DNA of 64,000 bases from Prosthecobacter sp. (lineage in GTDB: Bacteria > Verrucomicrobiota > Verrucomicrobiia > Verrucomicrobiales > Verrucomicrobiaceae): NCBI GenBank assembly GCA_019186985.1, contig JABARQ010000009.1, forward strand, positions 1-64,000, in the 5' to 3' direction. The notes beneath the pieces were generated by a model. It made no database searches. It was not told the DNA's origin and saw only the letters and a program-made list of their open reading frames with translations. Every line of letters begins with the position of its first letter. The stretch's first letter is position 1. This document shows positions 55,354 through 64,000 of this stretch, piece by piece. The position numbers were made by a program, and so were the translations under genes.

Positions 55354-56628
55354 ATGTCCCAGCCTAACAACATCCGCCGAGTCGTCATCGCCAGCTTCAT
55401 CGGCACCACGATCGAGTGGTACGACTTCTTCCTTTACGGCACGGCGGCGGCGCTGGTGTTCAACAAGCTGTTCTTCCCCACCATCGACCCGATGGCGGGC
55501 ACCATGGCCGCCTTCGCCACCTACGCCGTCGGCTTCTTCGCCAGGCCCCTTGGCGGCATCGTGTTCGGGCACTTCGGCGACAAAATAGGACGCAAGTCCA
55601 TGCTCGTCACCACGCTCATGATGATGGGCGTGGCCACGGTGCTGATCGGCCTGCTGCCCACCTATGAGCAGATCGGCGTCGCCGCCCCCGTTCTGCTCGT
55701 CGCCCTGCGGTTCATCCAGGGCTTTGGCGTCGGCGGCGAATGGGGCGGAGCCGTGCTGATGGCCGTGGAGCATGGCCATGAGGGCAGGCGCGGCTTTCAT
55801 GCCAGCTGGGTGCAGGCGGGCGTGCCGGTCGGCCTGCTGCTGGCCAACGGTGTCTTTCACCTCGCCTCGTCCATGGAGGAGAAGGCCTTCCTGGCCTGGG
55901 GCTGGCGCGTGCCCTTTTTGCTCGGAGTCCTGCTGCTCGCCGTCGGCATGTTCATCCGCATGAAGATCATGGAAAGCCCGGTCTTCACCGAGGCGAAGAA
56001 GGCCGACCCCGGACCGCGGGTGCCCATCCTCGCTGTGCTCCGCGAGCATCCGAAAAACGTCCTGCTGTCGATGGGCGCGCGCTTTGCCGAAAACGCCTTC
56101 TTCTACATCTTCACCGTCCTCGTGCTCAGCTTCGGCTCGCAGCAGCTCGGCATGAGCAAGGGCTCTCTCCTCAATGCCGTGCTGCTCGGCTCGGCCGTGC
56201 AGCTGGTGGCGATCCCCTGGTTCGGTGCGCTCTCTGACAAGCACGGACGGCGGCCGGTCTATCTCGGCGGCGCGTTGTTTCTGACCGCGTTCGCCTTCCC
56301 CTTCTTCTGGCTGCTGGAAACCCGGCAGGAATCCCTGGTCATCATGGCCGTCGTCATCGGCCTGGTCGGCCATGCGGCGATGTATGGACCTCAGGCGGCG
56401 TTTTTCTCCGAACTCTTCGGCACCCGCGTCCGCTACAGTGGTGCATCCCTGGGCTACCAGCTCGCCTCGCCCCTGGCCGGCGGACTCGCCCCCCTGATCG
56501 CGACCTGGCTGCTGAACCAGAGCGACGGCAAACCCTGGCCGGTGGCGGTCTACCTCATCTTCATGGCCGCCATCACGCTGGTCTCGGTCTGGCTGGTCGA
56601 GGAAACCAGCCGGAAAAAGCTGGGCTGA
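55354..56628 (+). CDS. MFS transporter of the MHS (ProP/ShiA-like) family
   Basis: 424 residues from ATG 55354, twelve predicted TM helices. Family marks: TIEWYDFFLYGTAAAL in helix 1, the loop motif GHFGDKIGRKSMLV, GFGVGGEWGGAVLM and the second-half loop SDKHGRRPVY. Members are proton-coupled importers of osmolytes or organic acids (proline/betaine, shikimate, citrate, 2-oxoglutarate). The substrate here cannot be read from sequence; a dicarboxylate would suit the gltB neighbour, but that is a guess. Confidence 0.9.
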   Translation: MSQPNNIRRVVIASFIGTTIEWYDFFLYGTAAALVFNKLFFPTIDPMAGTMAAFATYAVGFFARPLGGIVFGHFGDKIGRKSMLVTTLMMMGVATVLIGLLPTYEQIGVAAPVLLVALRFIQGFGVGGEWGGAVLMAVEHGHEGRRGFHASWVQAGVPVGLLLANGVFHLASSMEEKAFLAWGWRVPFLLGVLLLAVGMFIRMKIMESPVFTEAKKADPGPRVPILAVLREHPKNVLLSMGARFAENAFFYIFTVLVLSFGSQQLGMSKGSLLNAVLLGSAVQLVAIPWFGALSDKHGRRPVYLGGALFLTAFAFPFFWLLETRQESLVIMAVVIGLVGHAAMYGPQAAFFSELFGTRVRYSGASLGYQLASPLAGGLAPLIATWLLNQSDGKPWPVAVYLIFMAAITLVSVWLVEETSRKKLG

Positions 56629-56646
56629 CCCATCGTTCCCGCAGCC

Positions 56647-58158
56647 ATGCCCCTGCTTTGTCGCATTTTGGGTTCGCTCCTGCTCAGCCTCGCCGGCATG
56701 GGGGCCGCCACCTCCCCGGACATCATCCTGATCCTGGCCGATGACCTGGGCTACGGCGACCTGGGCAGGCATGGCAACCCGGTGCTGAAGACGCCGAACC
56801 TGGACGCCTTCCATGATCAAAGCGTCCGCTTCACCGATTTCTGCGTGTCGTCCTCCTGCTCGCCGACACGTGCCTCATTGCTGACGGGCCGCGACCACCT
56901 GCGCCTCGGCGTCACCCACACCGTCACTCCGCGCGAGCATCTTAGCCGGGACGCCGCCCTGCTGCCGCAGGTGCTGAAGTCGGCAGATTATGAAACCTGC
57001 ATCATTGGCAAGTGGCACCTTGGCGACGGACCGGGCTACAATCCGCAGGACCGCGGCTTTGACCTCAACATCACCAGCCAGAAGGGCGGCTCCGCCCACT
57101 TCAACCCGGTGATCGGCCGCAACGGCGTCTGGGAAAAGCAACCCCGCCAGGGCTACCGCGAGGACATCTACTTTGACGAGGCGATGACGTTCATCCGCGA
57201 ACGGCGGGTGGATTCCGCCGGAGCCAGGAAGCCCTATTTTCTCTACCTCGCCACCTACTCGCCCCACGCCCCGCTGGCGGCTCCGCCGGACTTCATCGCG
57301 CCCTACAAGGGCCGTGTGGACGACAAGACCGCCGCCTTCCTGGGCATGGTCGCCAACCTCGACTGGAACGTCGGCCGCCTCATGAGCTTCCTGAAGCAGC
57401 AGTCGCTCGACCAGGACACGCTGGTCATCTTCATGAGCGACAACGGCGGCACCTATGGCATCGACGTCCACAACGCCGGCATGCGCGGCTGCAAGTGCAC
57501 CGTCTGGCCGGGCGGCACCAGGGCCGTCTCGCTCTGGCGCTGGCCTGCTCGCTGGCAGCCGCGGGAAGTCGGCGCCCTGACCGCCCATCTGGATGTGCTG
57601 CCCACCCTGGCGGAACTGGCGGAGGCACAGGTGCCCGAAGCCTTGAAGCCGGAGCTGGAGGGACGCAGCCTCACGGGTCTGCTTGAAACCGGCCGGGACG
57701 ACTGGTTTGCCCAACGAATGTTGTTTCAACACGTCACCCGCTGGCCGGGGGGCATGGCCGCCGCCCACAGGGAGGTGCAGGGCGCCGTCCGCTGGCAGCA
57801 GTACCTCCTGGTCCGCAACCGTCCCTGTGAAGATCCGGAAGGCCTGTGCCGGGCCGACAGGCAGAACCGCTGCAACAGCCTGCGCCGCGTGATCAACGGG
57901 CAGAACAACGACATCTACACCCGCAACGCCCTCTTCCACTGGGGCTCCACACCGGGAAGGGGCTGGGCGCTTTACGACATCAGGACCGATCCCGGCTGTC
58001 ACGCCGACCTGGCGGAGGTGCGAGCTCCGGTGGTCCAGAAGCTCCTGCCCGCCTACCTGAAATGGTGGGATTCAGCCTATCCAGAAATGCTTTCAGCCGG
58101 AGGCGACGCCGCCCTGAAGCCGTCCAGGCGCCCCGGTGTGGAGGCGGAAAAACCCTGA
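56647..58158 (+). CDS. exported sulfatase (FGly type)
   Basis: 503 residues with a signal peptide (RILGSLLLSLAGMGAATS). Metal site LILADDLGYGDLG, and the sulfatase signature CSPTRASLLTGR with Cys71, the residue converted to formylglycine. HLGDGPGYNPQDRGFD and FMSDNGGTYG complete the active site. It removes sulfate esters in the periplasm or outside, most likely from polysaccharides, a common trade in this phylum. The maturase gene is not in the window. Confidence 0.94.
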   Translation: MPLLCRILGSLLLSLAGMGAATSPDIILILADDLGYGDLGRHGNPVLKTPNLDAFHDQSVRFTDFCVSSSCSPTRASLLTGRDHLRLGVTHTVTPREHLSRDAALLPQVLKSADYETCIIGKWHLGDGPGYNPQDRGFDLNITSQKGGSAHFNPVIGRNGVWEKQPRQGYREDIYFDEAMTFIRERRVDSAGARKPYFLYLATYSPHAPLAAPPDFIAPYKGRVDDKTAAFLGMVANLDWNVGRLMSFLKQQSLDQDTLVIFMSDNGGTYGIDVHNAGMRGCKCTVWPGGTRAVSLWRWPARWQPREVGALTAHLDVLPTLAELAEAQVPEALKPELEGRSLTGLLETGRDDWFAQRMLFQHVTRWPGGMAAAHREVQGAVRWQQYLLVRNRPCEDPEGLCRADRQNRCNSLRRVINGQNNDIYTRNALFHWGSTPGRGWALYDIRTDPGCHADLAEVRAPVVQKLLPAYLKWWDSAYPEMLSAGGDAALKPSRRPGVEAEKP

Positions 58159-58248
58159 GCCGTCGAAGCCCCTGAAAAAGCTGCGGGCAGGCTGGCGTTG
58201 AGATCGCCCCCCGGCACATGGCGCAACAAATTACATCGAAAGCAAGTC

Positions 58249-58277
58249 TTGCGGTTTTTTGCGCCGCTCCCTAGTTT
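58249..58277 (+). promoter_or_regulatory. candidate promoter for the isomerase gene
   Basis: TTGCGG (58249-58254), 17 bp, TAGTTT (58272-58277), ending 15 bp before the ATG, so the transcript would have a very short leader. Confidence 0.35.
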
Positions 58278-58292
58278 GCCGTCCCCCATCTC

Positions 58293-59144
58293 ATGAAAAT
58301 TGGCTTCAACCTCCTCCTCTGGACCGGTCATGTGACCGAAGAAAACTTCGCCACCCTCGAAAAGCTCAAGGCCGCCGGCTACGACGGCGTCGAGCTGCCG
58401 GTCTTTGACGTCAGCAATCCGGCGCACTTCGCCGGCATCGGACGCGTGCTGAAGGACAACGGCCTGGAATGCACCGCCGTCACCGTCCTGCCGGACGAGG
58501 CCCACAACGCCATCTCGAACGTCGCCGCCAACCGCCAGGGCGCCATCGACCACCTCAAGCGCGTGCTCGACTGCGCCCACAACGCCGGTGTCCAGACTCT
58601 CTGCGGCCCCTACTACCAGGTGCTCGGCCAGTTCTCCGGCAAGTTCCCCACGGAGGAGGAGTTGAACAACGCCGCCGAAGTCCACCGCGCCATCGCCCCC
58701 GTCGCCGAGGCCGCCGGCATCAAGTGCGCCATCGAGGCCCTGAACCGCTTCGAATCCCACCTGCTCAACACCATGGAGCAGGCCTCCAGCTACGTCCGCC
58801 GAGTCAACCATCCGAACTTCGGCACGATGTACGACACCTTCCACGCCAACATCGAGGAGAAGAATCCCTTCGCCGCCATCGACACCGTCTTTGCCACCGG
58901 CAAGCTGAACCACGTCCACATCTCCGAAAACGACCGCGGCACGCCCGGCCGAGGCCACATCAACATCGTCGAGCAGATCCAGCACCTGAAAAAGATCGGC
59001 TACAACGGCTGGATGACCATTGAGGCCTTCGGCTCCGCCCTGCCCGACCTCGCCGCCGCCACCCGCGTCTGGCGTGACTTCTTCCCCAGCACCGAGCAGG
59101 TCTACACGGAAGGCATCGCCCTCATCAAAAAGGCGCTCGCCTGA
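58293..59144 (+). CDS. TIM-barrel sugar isomerase/epimerase (tagatose-3-epimerase/hydroxypyruvate-isomerase type)
   Basis: 283 residues, AP-endonuclease-2-type TIM barrel. Metal-binding Glu in IEALNRFES, Asp in MYDTFHANIEE, His in VHISENDRGTPGRGHI, and Glu in MTIEAFG match D-tagatose 3-epimerase relatives. It interconverts ketoses in the cytoplasm; exact substrate unknown. It is followed by an oxidoreductase gene after 120 bp, a common pair for unusual-sugar catabolism in this phylum. Confidence 0.88.
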   Translation: MKIGFNLLLWTGHVTEENFATLEKLKAAGYDGVELPVFDVSNPAHFAGIGRVLKDNGLECTAVTVLPDEAHNAISNVAANRQGAIDHLKRVLDCAHNAGVQTLCGPYYQVLGQFSGKFPTEEELNNAAEVHRAIAPVAEAAGIKCAIEALNRFESHLLNTMEQASSYVRRVNHPNFGTMYDTFHANIEEKNPFAAIDTVFATGKLNHVHISENDRGTPGRGHINIVEQIQHLKKIGYNGWMTIEAFGSALPDLAAATRVWRDFFPSTEQVYTEGIALIKKALA

Positions 59145-59264
59145 CCGGATGACAAGATCCGAACGACGATTGCCGAAAGAACCGACGCCTGACCCAGCTT
59201 TCGTCATTCCGGCACCTGCCTCCGGATTTCTGACCTCAGCTCTCCAGCTTCACCCCAAACTACC

Positions 59265-60650
59265 ATGACCCCGACATCCACCACCCCAACCACCCGCCGT
59301 GACTTCCTCGGCAAATCCGCCGTCACCGCCGGCGCCCTCACCGTCGCCCAGTCCGCCTGGGCGGCCGGCAGCGACCAGATCAAGGTCGGCCTCATTGGCT
59401 CCGGCGGCCGCGGCTCCGGCGCCGCCAACCAGGCCCTGAGCACCAAGCAGGAAGGCGTCGTCCTTCATGCAATCTGTGACGCCTTCAAGGAAAAGGCCGA
59501 AGGCGCCCTGTCCAACCTGCGCACCAAGCACGCCGACAAGGTGAAGGTGGACGACTCCCGCATCTTCGCCGGCCTCGACGGCTACAAGAAGGTCATCGAC
59601 AGCTGCGACCTCGTCATCCTCACCACCCCTCCCGGCTTCCGCCCCTACCACTTCGAGGCCGCCATCAACGCCGGCAAGCACGTCTTCATGGAGAAGCCCG
59701 TCGCCGTTGACGCCCCGGGCGTCCGCAAGGTGATCGAAATGGCCAAGGTCGCCGATGAGAAAAACCTCAAGGTCGTCGTCGGCCTCCAGCGCCGCTACCA
59801 GAACTGCTACCTCGACGCCCTCAAGCAGGTGAAGGAGCAGAACATCATCGGCGACATCGTCTCCGGCCAGGTCTACTGGAACGGCGGCGGCATCTGGTTC
59901 CGTGACAAGCAGCCCGGCCAGTCCGAGCTCATGTACCAGATCAACAACTGGTACTTCTTCACTTGGCTCTGCGGCGACCACATCAACGAGCAGCACATCC
60001 ACAACATCGACGTCGCCAACTGGTTCATCGGCGGCCATCCGGAGAGCGCCCAGGGCATGGGCGGCCGCATGCAGCGTGTCGACAAGAAGTACGGCCAGAT
60101 CTACGACCATCACTACGTCGAGTACACCTACGCCAACGGCGTCCGCGTCAACAGCCAGTGCCGCCACCAGCAGGGCGTCTACAACGCCGTGCGTGAGGAG
60201 TTCACCGGCACCAAGGGCAAGATTTACCTCAACAACAGCGGCGCCTGCTACGCCGTCGACCACAAGGGCAACACCATCTGGAAGTACCGCCCCTCCGGCG
60301 GTGCCGCCGCAGGTGCTGAGGGCGAACAGAAGGGCAAGAAATCCCGCCGCAGCGGTTCCGATCCCGATCCTTACCAGGTCGAGCACGACACCCTCCAGGC
60401 TGCGATCCGCGACAACAAGCCGCTGAACAACGCCTATTACGGCGCTGAATCCACCATGACCTCCGTCCTTGGCCGCATGGCCACCTATTCGGGCAAGGAG
60501 ATCAAGTGGGATGAAGCCTTCAACAGCAAGGTTCAGCACATGCCTGCCATCGTCACCGCTGAAACCGAGCCTCCGGCCAAGCCAACCGCCGATGGCGGCT
60601 ACCCGGTCGCCATCCCCGGCCAGCAGATTCCGGGAGCCGAAGTGCTCTGA
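59265..60650 (+). CDS. Tat-exported Gfo/Idh/MocA family oxidoreductase
   Basis: 461 residues. Twin-arginine signal TTRRDFLGKSAVTAGALTVA, cleavage near AWA. NAD(P)-binding VGLIGSGGRGSGAANQAL, VILTTPPGFRPYHFEAA and MEKPVAVDAPGVRK mark the dehydrogenase fold. The C-terminal half has DHINEQHIHNIDVANWFIGG. Likely a periplasmic sugar oxidoreductase. A strong terminator follows. Together with the isomerase and sulfatase genes it suggests a saccharide-use segment, though no shared promoter was shown. Confidence 0.88.
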   Translation: MTPTSTTPTTRRDFLGKSAVTAGALTVAQSAWAAGSDQIKVGLIGSGGRGSGAANQALSTKQEGVVLHAICDAFKEKAEGALSNLRTKHADKVKVDDSRIFAGLDGYKKVIDSCDLVILTTPPGFRPYHFEAAINAGKHVFMEKPVAVDAPGVRKVIEMAKVADEKNLKVVVGLQRRYQNCYLDALKQVKEQNIIGDIVSGQVYWNGGGIWFRDKQPGQSELMYQINNWYFFTWLCGDHINEQHIHNIDVANWFIGGHPESAQGMGGRMQRVDKKYGQIYDHHYVEYTYANGVRVNSQCRHQQGVYNAVREEFTGTKGKIYLNNSGACYAVDHKGNTIWKYRPSGGAAAGAEGEQKGKKSRRSGSDPDPYQVEHDTLQAAIRDNKPLNNAYYGAESTMTSVLGRMATYSGKEIKWDEAFNSKVQHMPAIVTAETEPPAKPTADGGYPVAIPGQQIPGAEVL

Positions 60651-60698
60651 CCCAAACTTGAGACCCGGTGAAGGGCCTCTCCTTCACCTCAGGCTCAC

Positions 60699-60734
60699 GC
60701 CCCGGTCCGCCTCATGCGGTCCGGGGCTTTTTTT
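60699..60734 (+). terminator. rho-independent terminator
   Basis: GCCCCGG-T-CCGC (60699-60710) pairs with GCGG-T-CCGGGGC (60716-60727), one T-T mismatch, loop CTCAT, followed by T7. It ends the oxidoreductase transcript. Confidence 0.92.
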
Positions 60735-60860
60735 GTCCAGCCGTGGGCAAAGTGGCGATTTCGTCACGCAGACCCGGCTGCCTGCGGAAAAAATCTTCTC
60801 ATGGCACGGGGAATGATCTTGTCGTGCAACTCGTATGCATGAGATAGTGCCAGCCTACCC

Positions 60861-61454
60861 ATGAAAGAGTACGCCTATATTCACGAAGAAGGCAGCCTTC
60901 CGGCGCCTCTGAAGGCGGTGCCGTTCCTCAACAGCTTCACCGACGACCAGCTCGACGAAGTCCTCAATTCCTCCTCCCTCCTCCAGTGCGACCCGGGGGA
61001 CACCATCATCCAGGAAGGCACCATCGACAGCCGCATCTACGTCCTCCTCAGCGGCGAGCTCGAAGTCCGCGTCGGCGGCAAAAAAGTCGCCGCCATCTCA
61101 CGCATCGGTGATGTCTTTGGCGAGCTGGCCCTGGTGAACCAGGACAAGCGTGCCGCCTCAGTCATCGCCGGCAGCCGTGCCCTCTGCCTCGCCGTGGATC
61201 AAAAATTCCTCCAGGACATGCATCCGCGTGAGGAAGACCCCGCCTTCCACGCCGCCCTGTTTGAATTCGTCGCCCGCCTGGTCGCCAAAAAGCTCGACGC
61301 CACCTCCCGACGCCTCGCGGAAGTGGAAAAGGAGCTGCGCGCCCTCAAGGAATCGACAGCCCCGGCACCCACCGCTGTACCAGCTTCCCCTCCTGCCCGC
61401 ACCCGTCCGGCAGGAAAAGCCCGGCCACCCGTGCGCCGAAAGGTGATGGCTTGA
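60861..61454 (+). CDS. cyclic-nucleotide-binding (CNMP-like) domain protein
   Basis: 197 residues with one CNMP beta-barrel (about 20-115: GDTIIQEGTIDSRIYVLLSG; FGELALVNQDKRAASVIA, the phosphate-binding cassette). There is no helix-turn-helix, so it is not a CRP-type regulator. A coiled-coil-like helix (LVAKKLDATSRRLAEVEKEL) and a Pro/Arg-rich basic tail follow. Possibly a small signalling or scaffold protein binding cAMP or cGMP. It stands alone, convergent with the next gene. Confidence 0.85.
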   Translation: MKEYAYIHEEGSLPAPLKAVPFLNSFTDDQLDEVLNSSSLLQCDPGDTIIQEGTIDSRIYVLLSGELEVRVGGKKVAAISRIGDVFGELALVNQDKRAASVIAGSRALCLAVDQKFLQDMHPREEDPAFHAALFEFVARLVAKKLDATSRRLAEVEKELRALKESTAPAPTAVPASPPARTRPAGKARPPVRRKVMA

Positions 61455-61540
61455 GCTGTTCCCTGGGCTGACTCAACCAACCCTCCAGCTTGCCCTGCAC
61501 TGACCTGCTGGGAAAACCTGTTTGGTTCCATTGTGGACAA

Positions 61541-61577
61541 AAACAAAGGCGGCCCGGTGACCCGGACCGCCTTGTTT
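61541..61577. terminator. bidirectional terminator
   Basis: AAACAAAGGCGGCCCGG (61541-61557) against CCCGGACCGCCTTGTTT (61561-61577), with minor mismatches and a TGA loop, between converging genes. Confidence 0.7.
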
Positions 61578-61600
61578 CACGGTGAAAGTGGAAAATGGGT

Positions 61601-62686
61601 TCAAACCCAGGGTGGCATCGGCTGCTCACGCGGCGTTCCCAGGGCGTCGAAGGGACGATCTGGCCCCGGGGGGTTCCCACGACGAGGTTCAGCATGACGC
61701 CTCTCCGGCTCGCGCCCCTGCGGAGGGGGGCCGCCTTCAGGACGATGTCCCTTGGGTGGCAGACCTCTGGGTGCGTGACCAGGACCACGGCGGCCCTCCA
61801 TTCCCGGAGGCGGCATCCCTGGAGGTCCGTCGTGACGACCACCTCGGTACTGCGGACCGCGAGGCCCCTGGTGATGACGTTCATCCGGACCGCGCCCCAG
61901 CATCGGCCCACGGGGATGGCCCGGACCATTGCCAGGCCCGGAAGGCTGGCGGTCAAACCCATGACCACGGTGCATCGACCTCGGCCCCTGATGTGACCTT
62001 CCCGGGCCACGATGGGCAAAGCCATGCCGATGGTGACTTCCACGGCCCCGGCCATCATTCATTTCGGGCCGACGCCCCTCGGCATGGAACCGGCCTTCCT
62101 CCGGGCGATGTTCCGGCCCCCTGGCCTCTCCATGTGGCTCATGGCCCCGCTGCATCGAATCCGGCGGACCTCCACGATGCCCAGGGCCTTCACCACGCTC
62201 ACCGCCACGACCCTGCGGAGGCGGGCCTCCGGGTCTGTGGTCTCCTTCATGCCTTCGGCCCGGACCGTGATCTCCGTCGCGAGGGCTGCGGGCATGATGC
62301 TCGCGATCCCCGTCCCGATGCATCTTGGGACCGCGCTCATCGCCATGCGGCCCACCACGCCTGTCATCCCGGGGGGCAGGACCTCGATCATGCTCCGGAT
62401 TGCGGCCGGCATCACGCTCACGACCGGCCCCTGGATTCGGAGCACGATGGGTCTCCTCGCCACGCGGCTTTTCAGCTTCAGGGCGTGGGCGACCGGGTTC
62501 GGCGTCCGGGCGACGACCCTCAGGCGGGGGAGCCGGGCGCTCGGCCTGCGGTTCCGGACGACGCTCCGGGCTGGCGGCCTGAGGAGCGGGTGCCGCCGGG
62601 GGAGGAGCGGCATTTTGAGCGGCGGATGTGCCGCCAAGGGCGGCCAGGGCCAGCAGCATCAGCAGGGTGTGACGGGTGGGTTTCAT
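61601..62686 (-). CDS. exported low-complexity Pro/Gly/His/Arg-rich protein
   Basis: 361 residues from ATG 62686, with a clear signal peptide (TLLMLLALAALGGTSAAQ). The remainder is nearly all P, G, R, H, E and D: first acidic/proline-rich (APPPEGRRPDAEPGRPRPE), then histidine-glycine-rich (HRHGFAHRGPGRSHQGP). No fold can be expected; metal or polyanion binding is possible. The G+C of the region allows long frames on both strands, but the signal peptide and the clean stop favour this one. Extra in-frame residues upstream are unlikely. Confidence 0.6.
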   Translation of the reverse strand: MKPTRHTLLMLLALAALGGTSAAQNAAPPPAAPAPQAASPERRPEPQAERPAPPPEGRRPDAEPGRPRPEAEKPRGEETHRAPNPGAGRERDAGRNPEHDRGPAPRDDRRGGPHGDERGPKMHRDGDREHHARSPRDGDHGPGRRHEGDHRPGGPPPQGRGGERGEGPGHRGGPPDSMQRGHEPHGEARGPEHRPEEGRFHAEGRRPEMNDGRGRGSHHRHGFAHRGPGRSHQGPRSMHRGHGFDRQPSGPGNGPGHPRGPMLGRGPDERHHQGPRGPQYRGGRHDGPPGMPPPGMEGRRGPGHAPRGLPPKGHRPEGGPPPQGREPERRHAEPRRGNPPGPDRPFDALGTPREQPMPPWV

Positions 62687-62856
62687 CGTGGGTTGGGGAC
62701 GGGATGGCGCCGGAGCGCGGGTTCGACGGCCTAACGGCACCGCCTGCGGGCCTTGTGTGCCGGGTTCCTGAAAAAGAGGCCCCGCCCCGAAGAAATCTTG
62801 TCCGGCGCACGCTTTTAAAGTGGACTACCTGGCTCCTTTCACCCCCAAACCGCCCC

Positions 62857-64000
62857 ATGCTCCGATCCTGCCTCCTGCCCATCGTGCTGGCCGCCGTCAG
62901 CGGCTTTGCCGCCAACAACGACGCACCGGCCAACGCCTCCCACGCCATCATGCCCGTGCCGGATGCCGCGTCGACCAGGCGTCCCCAGAACGTGACACCC
63001 CCGGAAAAGGGCGAGCGTATCGTCCTCATCGGCAACGGGCTGGCCGAACGCGACGTGCATTACAGCCGCATCGAGACCGAGCTGCATCTGCGCTACCCGG
63101 ATCGTGACCTCTTCGTGCGCAACATGGGCCATGTCGGCGACACCCCGGGCTTCCGCCCGCATCCCTCCCGCAAGTCCCCCTGGGCCTTCCCTGGCGCGGA
63201 AAAGTTCCATCCCGACAAAAAGGTCCACAACGGCAAGGGCTTTTTCCCCATGCCGGACGAATGGCTGACCTTCCTGAAGGCCGACACCCTCGTGGCCTTC
63301 TTCGGCTACAACGAATCCTTCGACGGACCGGACAAGGTGAAGAACTTTGAGGATGAACTCGATGCCTGGGTGCAGCACAGCCTCGGCAGGGCCTACAACG
63401 GCAAAGCAGCTCCGCGCATCGTGCTTGTCAGCCCCGTTGCCTTTGAAAACCAGTCCGCCAGCCGCGACCTGCCCAACGGCGAAAAGGAAAACGCCAACCT
63501 CATCCTCTATGCCGCCGCCATCGAAAACGTCGCCAAGAGGCACGGCCTCACCTTCATCGACCTCTTCACCCCCACCAAGGCCCTCTACGCCACCGCCAGA
63601 CAGCCGCTGACGACCCTCGGCTTCGTGCCGAACGAAAAAGGCTACCAGGAGATCGCCGGCATCCTCGCCACCGGCCTGTTCGGCCATCAGAGCCACGAGT
63701 CCAAGGCCGACCCGGAGCTGCTGAACGCGGCGGTGAGGCAGAAGGACTGGTTCTGGAACAACGACTACAACCTCCTCAACGGCGTCCACACCCACGGCCA
63801 GCGCTATGAGCCCTTCGGCCCTCAGAACTACCCTGACGAGGTCAAAAAGACGCGCGAGATGGCCGCCCTGCGCGACCAGCTCATCCATGACGTCGCCGCC
63901 GGCCGGAAGAAGGACCTCGCCGTCGACGACAGCGGCACGCACAAGCTCCCGTCCGTCCCAACCAATTATCAGCCCAGCGCCAAGAACGGCAGCAAGGAGT
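62857..64000 (+). CDS. SGNH-hydrolase-type exported protein, N-terminal part (probably a large PVC heme-binding protein)
   Basis: 381 codons without a stop up to the window edge. Signal peptide LPIVLAAVSGFAA. An SGNH-like domain begins RIVLIGNGLAERDVHY (block I, with Asn-Gly where GDS is usual) and contains FFGYNESFDGP and a late DLFTPTKAL. The segment DWFWNNDYNLLNGVHTHGQR is familiar from large Verrucomicrobia/Planctomycetes membrane-bound dehydrogenase-like proteins that carry a C-terminal CxxCH heme site. That C-terminal part is outside the window, so the heme link is inference. Confidence 0.75.
   Translation, partial: MLRSCLLPIVLAAVSGFAANNDAPANASHAIMPVPDAASTRRPQNVTPPEKGERIVLIGNGLAERDVHYSRIETELHLRYPDRDLFVRNMGHVGDTPGFRPHPSRKSPWAFPGAEKFHPDKKVHNGKGFFPMPDEWLTFLKADTLVAFFGYNESFDGPDKVKNFEDELDAWVQHSLGRAYNGKAAPRIVLVSPVAFENQSASRDLPNGEKENANLILYAAAIENVAKRHGLTFIDLFTPTKALYATARQPLTTLGFVPNEKGYQEIAGILATGLFGHQSHESKADPELLNAAVRQKDWFWNNDYNLLNGVHTHGQRYEPFGPQNYPDEVKKTREMAALRDQLIHDVAAGRKKDLAVDDSGTHKLPSVPTNYQPSAKNGSKE

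Noticed and set aside
60790-60860. TGGCACG at about 60800 as a second sigma-54 promoter
   Set aside because: The -12 TTGC part is missing at the required spacing.

Overview
The window comes from a high-GC bacterium of the phylum Verrucomicrobiota. The strongest evidence is the 16S rRNA fragment at the left edge: on the + strand, positions 51-68 read GCTGCCACCCGTAGGTGT, which is exactly the EUB338-III probe sequence designed for Verrucomicrobiales. Gene content agrees: Tat-exported Gfo/Idh/MocA oxidoreductases, a sulfatase, a tagatose-3-epimerase-type isomerase, a CBS/DRTGG pyrophosphatase and an SGNH-type protein of the PVC group. Shine-Dalgarno sequences are weak or absent before many genes, so several starts were chosen from family N-termini.

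Layout. 1-827: 5' end of 16S rRNA (minus strand) with its leader and promoter zone. 828-14067: housekeeping and exported proteins (TVP38-like membrane protein, hisI-recR, esterase, multi-pass membrane protein, tex, cupredoxin, ddl and the pyrophosphatase, an ST7-like protein, an M23/PKD peptidase). 14143-20239: an accessory island. It holds a long palindrome, two overlapping P-loop ATPase genes (the second with a winged helix and homogenised TPR repeats), two start-less gene fragments, a SLATT-like two-TM protein, and a divergent duplicate of the gnd 3' end that brackets about 2 kb of foreign-looking DNA. 20163-26008: gnd, an OmpA-like protein, thioredoxin 2, and a sulfide-quinone reductase / DsrC-TusE / DsrE2 cluster. 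26042-30562: poorly known proteins, a tiny Cys-rich exported protein, an HD-family gene that has lost its HD motif, and tRNA-Leu(UAA). 30794-44213: oxidoreductase, heme A/copper assembly (ctaB-sco), pyruvate dehydrogenase E2, an M14 peptidase, uppP, a trypsin-like protease beside a pseudoprotease, and a hybrid histidine kinase. 44496-55249: groS-groL, a lipoprotein pair, dnaK, and gltB behind a sigma-54-type promoter. 55354-64000: MFS transporter, sulfatase, isomerase and oxidoreductase genes, a cyclic-nucleotide-binding protein, a low-complexity exported protein, and the start of a large SGNH protein.

The most interesting part is the island beside gnd. The ATPase pair overlaps by 8 bp and is probably made as a unit. 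The SLATT-like protein is a typical abortive-infection pore effector fold. The gnd 3'-end duplication is what site-specific insertion leaves behind. Together they suggest an integration hotspot carrying defence or conflict genes, one of which (the ATPase/TPR pair) I cannot match to a named system. That reading is inference from architecture and context.

All coordinates, motifs and repeats were read by eye. No homology search, folding program or statistic was run.
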